The notes beneath the pieces are model-generated. The model had not been told where the DNA came from and did not search any database. It was given only the letters and a program-made list of their open reading frames with translations. Position numbers and translations under genes: made by a program. A stretch of DNA of 12,384 bases from Actinomycetota bacterium (GTDB lineage Bacteria; Actinomycetota; Actinomycetes; Actinomycetales; Actinomycetaceae), in contig JAHYYD010000042.1 of NCBI GenBank assembly GCA_019425105.1, positions 1 to 12,384 of the forward strand, given 5' to 3'. Below are positions 6,592-12,384 of the stretch, in pieces. Numbering within the stretch: the first letter of the stretch is position 1; every line of letters begins with the position of its first letter.

Positions 6592-7977
6592 GTGAGGCGT
6601 CGAGTTTTCGGCATCGAAACCGAGTACGGGCTCACCGCAGCATCACCCAGCGGCGCCAAGCCGATGGATGCCGAGCACGCCGCACGCCAGCTGTTCGAGC
6701 CACTCCTGCACCAGGGCCGTTCGTCGAATCTCTTCCTGCGCAACGGCGGGCGCCTGTACCTCGATGTTGGCGCGCACCCGGAGTACGCGACCGCTGAATG
6801 TGATCGGCTTGAGGATCTCCTCGAGCAGGATCGCGCCGGTTCTACCATGCTCGCCGACCTTGCAACGCAGGCTGACAATGCACTATCCGAGCTTGGTACG
6901 GATCTGCGTCTGCATCTCTTCCGTAACAACCTCGACTCGCAGGGCAACTCTTACGGCTGTCACGAGAACTACCTCCTGCACCGTCGCCGCGACTTCCGCC
7001 AGGTCGCCGATGCGCTCGTCGCCTTCTTCGTGACGCGTCAGATCCTGGTTGGAAACGGGTGGATCAATACCGCCGCGGCGGCCCCACGGCTTCAGTTCTC
7101 GCAGCGAGCCGATCAGATGTGGGATGCCGTCTCATCCGCGACGACGCGCTCGCGCCCGATCATCAACACCCGTGACGAGGCATTAGCTGATTCCGGTGCA
7201 TACCGCCGGATGCACGTGATCGTCGGCGACACGAACGTCGCGGAGCCCACTACCGCCCTCAAGGTCGGCATGACCGAACTGCTTATCCACGCAATTGAGG
7301 ACGGCCTTCACATCGAAGATCTGGCGCTCGCTGATCCGATGCGCGCCATTCGCGAGGTGAACGCTGATCTGAGCGGATCGGCAGCCATTGAGCTAGCCAA
7401 CGGCAGGATGACAACCGCCGTCACCATGCAGCGCGAGATCCGAGACCGTGTCTTGTCACGCATCCCTGTCTCCGAACTTGACCCGTTGCGCGCCTACGTC
7501 GTCGATCTGTGGGGCAGGGGCCTCGACGCGATTGCTAGCGGGGACTGGAGTGACATCGACACCGAGCTCGACATTGCGATCAAGCACAAGCTGCTCACCT
7601 CTTACTGCGCACGCAGCGGCGCCACGCTCGCAGATCCGCGCGTCGCTCGACTCGAGCTCTCCTACTCTGAGATCACGGCGGATGGCCTACGCGACCGGAT
7701 GGAGAGTGCGGGGCTCATGCGACGCCTGACAACCGCCGAGGGTGTTCGCCGTGCACAGACAGTTGCACCGGCGACGACACGAGCAACCCTGCGCGGACGC
7801 ATTATCGCCGCCGCCGAGGACGCGCGAGCCGATCTGAGCGTCGACTGGGTGCACGTGCGCCTCGACGAATCCCAGACGATTCCGCTGTCACTGCAGGACC
7901 CGCTGGCTACGACGGACCCACGCGTCGATGCCCTCATCGGGCAGATTGACGCGTCGTCTCCTACGATTCCCGCATGA
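6592..7977 (+). CDS. pafA: Pup-protein ligase PafA
   Basis: This 461-residue ligase uses ATP to phosphorylate the C-terminal Glu of Pup and link it to substrate lysines. It shares the glutamine-synthetase-like fold of Dop. Landmarks are GIETEYG with E9 and E11, RSSNLFLRNGGRLYLD with catalytic D58, GAHPEYATAECD, NNLDSQGNSYGCHENY, SSATTRSRPIINTRDE and the C-terminal DWVHVRLD. The start is the GTG at 6592, one nucleotide after the pup stop, because the protein then begins MRRRVFGIETEYG like known PafA. The in-frame codons further upstream run through pup and dop out of frame and are not coding. AAGGG inside the pup end could serve as ribosome site about 11 nt away. In many actinobacteria prcB and prcA separate pup and pafA; here they do not. 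Confidence 0.95.
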   Translation: MRRRVFGIETEYGLTAASPSGAKPMDAEHAARQLFEPLLHQGRSSNLFLRNGGRLYLDVGAHPEYATAECDRLEDLLEQDRAGSTMLADLATQADNALSELGTDLRLHLFRNNLDSQGNSYGCHENYLLHRRRDFRQVADALVAFFVTRQILVGNGWINTAAAAPRLQFSQRADQMWDAVSSATTRSRPIINTRDEALADSGAYRRMHVIVGDTNVAEPTTALKVGMTELLIHAIEDGLHIEDLALADPMRAIREVNADLSGSAAIELANGRMTTAVTMQREIRDRVLSRIPVSELDPLRAYVVDLWGRGLDAIASGDWSDIDTELDIAIKHKLLTSYCARSGATLADPRVARLELSYSEITADGLRDRMESAGLMRRLTTAEGVRRAQTVAPATTRATLRGRIIAAAEDARADLSVDWVHVRLDESQTIPLSLQDPLATTDPRVDALIGQIDASSPTIPA

Positions 7978-9014
7978 GCACCGAGTCGTCATCGCCCGAT
8001 TCGCCTTCCACGCGCCGCGTGAGAGGCTCATCGCAGCGCGCCGCCGCGCGTGCTTCTCGCACGCAAGGGGCCTCGCGCGGTGGGTTGTTTCTACGTATCG
8101 GCCTGGCCCTCACATTGATCCTCGTGGGTGGCGGCCTCACGTGGTGGGTATTTGCTCCCTCTTCACGTACGGAGACGGTACCGGGCGCAGAAGCGAGCGC
8201 CCAGTCGACGACGCTTCCCTTGTTCGATCGTGTGGCGGTCTCGGGACGCGTGGGGGCCACACCGACAATTGACATCAAGGCACCGCTAGAAGTCGATGGC
8301 TTCAAGGCTCGCGTCATCGAAGAAGGCAGCGGTCGCGAGATCACGGAAGGCTCTCCCGTCCTCGTCTCGATCACAGCCTTTGATGGGACAAACGGACGTA
8401 TGCTCTCCGAGTCCGGTCGTCCACAGATGAGCCTCGGGATCGTTGGATCGGATCAGATTAGCTCAGACCTCGCCATGCTGGTGACCGGCAAGCGTGAGGG
8501 GTCGCGTATCCTTGCCTTCCGCACCGTCGCCATGGGGGATGGCTCTCCCAACACCATGGAAATCGACGTCGTCGACATTCTTCCCTCCATCGCCACCGGC
8601 ACGTCAGTCGATGCTACCGTCGGCCCAATGAGTGTCGAGATGAGCCCGGAGGGGCCGCTCATCAGTCACATTGCGACGCTCCCCGGCGGCGTGACGACAC
8701 AGACCCTCATGAAGGGCGATGGCGTTCAGGTTCACGAGGGTGACCGCGTTGTCGCTCAGTTCACCGTTCTCGGTTGGACCGACGGCGTCGTCCGCGTCAA
8801 CACCTGGGAAACGGGTGTGCCAGCCGTGGTGAATCTCAACACCGCGATGAAGGGCCTTGCGAATGCGCTCGTTGATCAAAAAGTCGGCTCGCGCCTAGCG
8901 ATCACGATCCCGCCGGACCTCGCCGCGGGCGATGACACCCTGTGCGTTGTTATCGATATTCTCGGCACTGAGCCGGGTTCGGCCACGGCAGGGGATAACG
9001 CGCCTCAGTCCTGA
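7974..9014 (+). CDS. Membrane-anchored protein with two degenerate FKBP-type isomerase domains
   Basis: The 346-residue protein begins with a basic, Ser/Arg-rich cytoplasmic segment (1-37), then one hydrophobic span (about 42-60, IGLALTLILVGGGLTWWVF), so the rest should lie outside the membrane. Two FKBP-like repeats follow, about 108-203 and 242-332. Repeat 2 keeps KVGSRLAITIPPDLAAGDD and VVIDILG, but the usual LAYG Tyr is A318 and the usual HYTG is QFTV. Repeat 1 lacks the IPP/AYG motif. Peptidyl-prolyl isomerase activity is therefore doubtful and a chaperone or binding role is possible. The ATG overlaps the pafA stop by 4 nt with no good ribosome site, suggesting translational coupling. 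An FKBP gene just after pafA is a recurring actinobacterial arrangement. No lipobox Cys is present. Confidence 0.82.
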   Translation: MSTESSSPDSPSTRRVRGSSQRAAARASRTQGASRGGLFLRIGLALTLILVGGGLTWWVFAPSSRTETVPGAEASAQSTTLPLFDRVAVSGRVGATPTIDIKAPLEVDGFKARVIEEGSGREITEGSPVLVSITAFDGTNGRMLSESGRPQMSLGIVGSDQISSDLAMLVTGKREGSRILAFRTVAMGDGSPNTMEIDVVDILPSIATGTSVDATVGPMSVEMSPEGPLISHIATLPGGVTTQTLMKGDGVQVHEGDRVVAQFTVLGWTDGVVRVNTWETGVPAVVNLNTAMKGLANALVDQKVGSRLAITIPPDLAAGDDTLCVVIDILGTEPGSATAGDNAPQS

Positions 9015-9015
9015 T

Positions 9016-9048
9016 CGCTCATCCCGTGAGAGCCACCGGGCATGAGCG
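9016..9048 (+). terminator. Imperfect stem-loop between the pup operon and aroC
   Basis: CGCTCATCCC (9016-9025) pairs with GGGCATGAGCG (9038-9048) with one bulged C. GTG/CAC pairs (9026-9028 with 9034-9036) can extend the stem inside the loop, for about 13 pairs in all. It starts 2 nt after the FKBP gene stop. There is no T-run, so it could be a weak terminator, an RNA-stability element or chance. It marks the only gap of note (60 nt) between the two plus-strand blocks. Confidence 0.35.
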
Positions 9049-9074
9049 TCGCAGCGTGTGGGACACTGGGAGAC

Positions 9075-10286
9075 ATGCTGAGATGGATGACCGCCGGAGA
9101 ATCGCACGGACCCGCACTGATCGCCACGATTGAGGGGCTTCCTTCAGGGTTGCATGTGACGACGGATGATCTACGACGCGCATTGGCACGCCGTCGCCTC
9201 GGATACGGTCGTGGTGCCCGCCAAAAGTTCGAGGCGGACGAGGTGTCCATCCTGGCTGGTGTCCGCCACGGTGTCACCACCGGCGCTCCTGTCGCTCTTC
9301 GTATCGGTAATTCCGAATGGCCGAAGTGGGAGACGGTGATGAGCGCGGATCCCGTGGATCCTTCCGCCCTGCTGATTGACGCAGGAACGGGCGACGAGCG
9401 CGAGATTGCTCGAAACCGACCGTTGACGAGGCCTCGTCCCGGTCATGCGGATCTTCCGGGCATGCTCTCCTACGATTTGCCCGAGGCCCGTCCGGTCCTC
9501 GAGCGTGCGAGTGCGCGTGAGACAGCAGCACGTGTCGCCCTCGGTGTTCTTGCCGAGGCGCTCCTAGATCAGGTTGCGGGCGTGGGCCTCGTCTCCCATG
9601 TGGTCTCCGTTGGTGGCCAACGCGCCACGGCTAGCGTTCTTCCTACGCCCGCCGATGAGGCGGCCCTCTGCGAAGCATCGATGCGCGCGCTCGACCCGGC
9701 CGACAACGCCCGTTTCGAGGCAGCCGTCGATGCTGCCAAACACGCGGGTGACACGATCGGTGGCGTTGCCGAGGTTATCGCCTACGGTATTCCCGTTGGC
9801 CTGGGTACTCACGTGAGTGCTCGTGAACGCCTCGACGCGCGCCTGGCGGCGGCCCTCATGTCGATCCAGTCCGTCAAGGGCGTCGAGATCGGCGATGGTT
9901 TCGCACAGGCGGCGCTGCTCGGATCGCAGGCCCATGACGAGATCGTGCACGGACCCGACGGCCACCTGACTCGTACGTCTAACCACGCGGGTGGGATCGA
10001 GGGCGGGACCTCCAACGGTTCGCCGATCATCGCGCGAGCCGCGTTCAAGCCCATTTCAACCGTGCCTCGTGCCCTGCGCAGCGTGGATCTGGCAACCGGC
10101 GAAGAGGCCGTTGGCTTGCACCAGCGTTCCGATACGTGCCAAGTCGTTCCCGGTGCCGTGATCGCTGAGGCTGAGGTCGCGCTCATTCTCGCTGACGCGC
10201 TCTTCGAACATGCTGGTGGGCGCTCTGTGAAAGAGATGCGACGCAATCTGGAGGCTTACCTGAGCGTCGTGGGGGAGCGCGCATGA
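9075..10286 (+). CDS. aroC: Chorismate synthase
   Basis: The 403-residue enzyme converts 5-enolpyruvylshikimate 3-phosphate to chorismate using reduced FMN, the last step of the shikimate pathway. Signatures in order are GESHGPAL (H11), RRLGYGRGARQKFEADEV (40-57), RPGHADLPG (H124), ARETAARVA, MSIQSVKGVEIGDGF (262-276) and SNHAGGIEGGTSNG (302-315). The start is placed at ATG 9075 because homologues begin MLRWxTAGESHG. An upstream in-frame ATG at 9042 would add 11 residues (MSVAACGTLGD) and lies in the arm of a possible hairpin. GGGAGA lies just before 9075 but very close for a ribosome site. Length is typical. Its stop overlaps the aroK start (ATGA). Confidence 0.95.
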   Translation: MLRWMTAGESHGPALIATIEGLPSGLHVTTDDLRRALARRRLGYGRGARQKFEADEVSILAGVRHGVTTGAPVALRIGNSEWPKWETVMSADPVDPSALLIDAGTGDEREIARNRPLTRPRPGHADLPGMLSYDLPEARPVLERASARETAARVALGVLAEALLDQVAGVGLVSHVVSVGGQRATASVLPTPADEAALCEASMRALDPADNARFEAAVDAAKHAGDTIGGVAEVIAYGIPVGLGTHVSARERLDARLAAALMSIQSVKGVEIGDGFAQAALLGSQAHDEIVHGPDGHLTRTSNHAGGIEGGTSNGSPIIARAAFKPISTVPRALRSVDLATGEEAVGLHQRSDTCQVVPGAVIAEAEVALILADALFEHAGGRSVKEMRRNLEAYLSVVGERA

Positions 10287-10792
10287 GTGCCCGAGGTCCC
10301 GTCGTCCTCGTCGGACTGCCCGGCGCTGGCAAGTCAAAGGTTGGGCGTCTGTTGGCCGAGCGCCTCGGCGTGAGCCACATCGATACAGATGCCCTCGTCG
10401 TCGAACGTGAGCGCAGGAGCATCGCAGAGATTTTTGCCTCCGACGGCGAGGCAGCGTTCCGCGCAATGGAAACCGAGGCCGTTGCGCAGGCCCTGACGAA
10501 CGAGGCTGTTGTCTCCCTTGGCGGCGGTGCGGCGGCAACTCCGGCCGTTCGTGACCTGCTTGCCGGCCACACCGTCGTCTACATTGATGCTCCCCACGAA
10601 GAACTCGTTCGTCGTACTGCCTCGAAGACGCATCGGCCGCTGCTGGCCGAGGATCCCTCCGGGACGCTCGCGCGGCTGCGCACCGAGCGCGAGCCTCACT
10701 ACCGGTCTGTCGCCACCATCGTCGTTGAATCTGGCCCCGGTCCGGTCGACGACGTCGTCACCGCCATTGCACAGCAATTGGAGCACTCATGA
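10283..10792 (+). CDS. aroK: Shikimate kinase
   Basis: The 169-residue P-loop kinase phosphorylates shikimate at the 3-hydroxyl with ATP. The Walker A is GLPGAGKS at 11-18. Shikimate-binding residues are all visible: D34 and D36 (HIDTD), R60 (FRAMETE), G80-G82 (SLGGGA) and R136 (RTEREPHY). The lid carries R118 (HRPLL). Size is typical for AroK. GGGGGAG lies 5 nt before the ATG at 10283, which overlaps the aroC stop by 4 nt, and the gene overlaps aroB by 4 nt. It is the probable active enzyme of the two kinase homologues in this window. Confidence 0.95.
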   Translation: MSARGPVVLVGLPGAGKSKVGRLLAERLGVSHIDTDALVVERERRSIAEIFASDGEAAFRAMETEAVAQALTNEAVVSLGGGAAATPAVRDLLAGHTVVYIDAPHEELVRRTASKTHRPLLAEDPSGTLARLRTEREPHYRSVATIVVESGPGPVDDVVTAIAQQLEHS

Positions 10793-11871
10793 GCACAACC
10801 ATCGAGGTCACAGGAGAACACCCCTCCACTATCACCATCGGACACGGGCTTGGCTTCGAGCCGATCCGTGAGGCCCTCGATGAGGCCGCGTCCAAGGTGC
10901 TTATCATTCATGCGCGGCCGCTCGCACAGCGTGCGGCCTCGTTAGCGCAGTACCTGCGTGACCGCGGAATTGACGCTTCGACGGCCGATCATCCCGATGC
11001 CGAGGCCGGGAAGTCGATCGAGGTCGTCGCATCCCTGTGGGACGAGTGCGGACGCCTCCAACTCGGGCGCAAGGATGCGATCATCGCCATGGGCGGGGGA
11101 GCGACCACTGACATGGCCGGTTTCGTCGCTGCTACGTGGCTGCGAGGTATCACCCTCATCAACGTACCGACCACGCTTCTTGCCATGGTGGATGCCGCGG
11201 TCGGCGGAAAAACCGGCATCAACACATCGATCGGCAAGAACCTCGTCGGTTCGTTCTACCCGGCCACCTCCGTTATCGCCGATATGGACCTCCTCGACAG
11301 CCTTCCCGGCCCGGATCTGGCGGCAGGTGCCGCCGAGGTCATTAAGTGTGGATTCATCGCCGACCCGGAGATCCTGCGCATCGTCGAGTCGACCGATCCG
11401 CAGGAGCTGCTCCGTGCTGACAGCCCCTACCTTGCCGACATCACGACCCGAGCAATCGCAGTCAAGGCACGCGTCGTGTCAGCGGACCTGACGGAGGGTG
11501 GCCTGCGCGAGATCCTCAACTACGGGCACACGCTCGCTCATGCGATCGAGCGCGCGAACGACTACACCTGGAGACACGGGGACGCGGTGGCGGTCGGATG
11601 TTGCTTCGCTGCGCGACTCGCTCACGCCCGTGGGCAGCTGAGCGCCAAGGAGGTTGCCCGTCATGATGAGCTCTTCTCCCGTGTCGGGCTGCCCACGCGT
11701 TATTCGGGAAGCACGTTGGAAGAGCTGACACGCATCATGCTGTCGGATAAGAAGGTGCGCCGTGGGATTCTGCGTTTTGTCCTCCTCGACGGTATCGCGA
11801 AGCCCAGTACCGTCTCCGTGGAGCCCTCGGAGCTGGTAGCACCCGCTATGCAGATCGGGATTAGCGCATGA
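10789..11871 (+). CDS. aroB: 3-dehydroquinate synthase
   Basis: The 360-residue NAD- and metal-dependent enzyme turns DAHP into 3-dehydroquinate, the second step of the shikimate pathway. The NAD-binding region is MGGGATTDMAGFVAATWLRG (101-120), followed by DAAVGGKTGIN (135-145) and KNLVGSFY (150-157). Metal ligands expected for the family are E183 (AAEVIKCG), H247 (LNYGHTLAH) and H263 (WRHGDAVAVG), all present. Length is normal. GGAG lies 5 nt before the ATG at 10789, which overlaps aroK by 4 nt. The stop overlaps the next gene by ATGA. The aroC-aroK-aroB order is the common actinobacterial one. Confidence 0.95.
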   Translation: MSTTIEVTGEHPSTITIGHGLGFEPIREALDEAASKVLIIHARPLAQRAASLAQYLRDRGIDASTADHPDAEAGKSIEVVASLWDECGRLQLGRKDAIIAMGGGATTDMAGFVAATWLRGITLINVPTTLLAMVDAAVGGKTGINTSIGKNLVGSFYPATSVIADMDLLDSLPGPDLAAGAAEVIKCGFIADPEILRIVESTDPQELLRADSPYLADITTRAIAVKARVVSADLTEGGLREILNYGHTLAHAIERANDYTWRHGDAVAVGCCFAARLAHARGQLSAKEVARHDELFSRVGLPTRYSGSTLEELTRIMLSDKKVRRGILRFVLLDGIAKPSTVSVEPSELVAPAMQIGISA

Positions 11872-12384
11872 GCCTCATCGTGCTCATTGGGGTCACGGGA
11901 TCGGGTAAGTCCACCGTTGGCCGCGAGCTCTCCCGCCGCCACGACCTGCCCTTCTACGAGGTCGACGAGGCCGTTGAGGCGCGGCTGGGCGCTTCGATGC
12001 GCAGCCTCGTCATCGGCCGTGATCCACGCCTTGCTGACACCGCACGTGAGGAGGCCGATCGCCATCTTGGCCTTGACGAGGGCATTGTCACGCTCGGCGC
12101 CTCGCAACCGCTCGACCCCGTCACTGCCTCGTCAATCGCGCGAGCGCGCACAAACGGCGCGGTTGTCATCGAGCTGAGCGCCGATCTTTCCGCGGTATCA
12201 CGCCGAGAAGGCCTCGGCGCGCCCCGCTCAGTGGGCCTGGGCGCACCCCGCGCTGTTCTCACCCAACTGATGAAGCGAGCACGGGAGGCGTACGCGTCCG
12301 TGGCCGATGCAACAGTCGATACGAGTGAGCGCACCCCGCAAGAAGTCGCGGATTTGGTCGCACGCGCGTGTAAACTGACCCCTG
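11868..12384 (+). CDS. Second, divergent shikimate kinase-like protein (runs off the window)
   Basis: The frame opens at ATG 11868, overlapping the aroB stop by 4 nt with GGGA 7 nt upstream, and is still open at the window edge after 172 codons. The fold matches shikimate kinase: Walker A GVTGSGKS at 8-15, VDEAVEARLG near 32-41, and a C-terminal RAREAYASVADATVDTS. It aligns without gaps to the upstream AroK from the DxD to the GGG motif, and there the substrate residues differ: E31 for D34, D57 for R60, and GAS (77-79) for GGG. The lid region holds a tandem 8-residue repeat at 115-130. ATP binding looks possible; shikimate phosphorylation looks unlikely. It may act on another small molecule or be a regulatory paralogue. 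The stop was not reached, but the length suggests it is close. Confidence 0.8.
   Translation, partial: MSLIVLIGVTGSGKSTVGRELSRRHDLPFYEVDEAVEARLGASMRSLVIGRDPRLADTAREEADRHLGLDEGIVTLGASQPLDPVTASSIARARTNGAVVIELSADLSAVSRREGLGAPRSVGLGAPRAVLTQLMKRAREAYASVADATVDTSERTPQEVADLVARACKLTP
12210..12257 (+). repeat. Tandem 24-nt duplication inside the second kinase-like gene
   Basis: Two consecutive 24-nt units (12210-12233 and 12234-12257) encode GLGAPRSV and GLGAPRAV. The units differ at several positions, so the duplication is not brand new. It falls in the lid region, where shikimate kinases normally carry a single conserved Arg-Pro motif; here the Arg is present twice (R120 and R128). Confidence 0.75.

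Noticed and set aside
9062..9067. GACACT 7 nt before the aroC ATG as a leaderless promoter
   Set aside because: The first base does not match TANNNT, and the spacing alone is weak evidence; aroC may be read through from the pup operon.
12371..12376. TAAACT, a possible -10 element near the window end
   Set aside because: It lies inside the open kinase-like frame, no -35 box is at the right distance, and the downstream gene is out of view.

Overview
The window is high-GC, gene-dense DNA from an actinobacterium. Gene content and protein sequences (Pup/Mpa/Dop/PafA, a TrmI-type tRNA methyltransferase upstream, aro genes nearby) suggest Actinomycetaceae (Actinomyces/Schaalia-like). That assignment is inference from family knowledge, not from a database search.

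Layout. (1) Positions 1-257 hold the 3' end of an unidentified plus-strand gene with a very acidic tail. A perfect 17-bp hairpin at 283-320 follows and serves as a shared terminator for convergent units. (2) Positions 403-2227 form a minus-strand pair: a RecB-type PD-(D/E)XK nuclease with a probable Fe-S cluster, then, 4 nt later, an aldo/keto-reductase-fold protein that has lost its whole catalytic tetrad. (3) Positions 2277-9014 form a tightly packed plus-strand pupylation operon: trmI, mpa/arc, dop, pup, pafA and a membrane-anchored protein with two FKBP-like domains. Most junctions overlap or nearly abut. Pup is only 58 codons. (4) Positions 9075-12384 carry the shikimate-pathway genes aroC, aroK, aroB and a second, divergent shikimate-kinase-like gene that runs off the end. 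All three aro junctions are 4-nt ATGA overlaps.

The main biological point is that the complete Pup-tagging machinery is present (Pup ending in GGQ, Dop to deamidate it, PafA to ligate it, the Mpa/ARC ATPase to unfold targets) but prcB and prcA, the 20S core genes that in many actinobacteria lie between pup and pafA, are absent. Only one nucleotide separates pup and pafA. The Mpa C-terminus also lacks the aromatic-ending tail that docks Mpa to the 20S core in Mycobacterium. The two observations agree with each other and point to a proteasome-independent pupylation/unfoldase system, as known in principle from Corynebacterium.

Two further genes look like pseudoenzymes: the aldo/keto-reductase homologue and the second shikimate-kinase homologue. 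No rRNA, tRNA, CRISPR array, insertion sequence or prophage feature was seen. No stretch longer than 300 bases lacks a gene.
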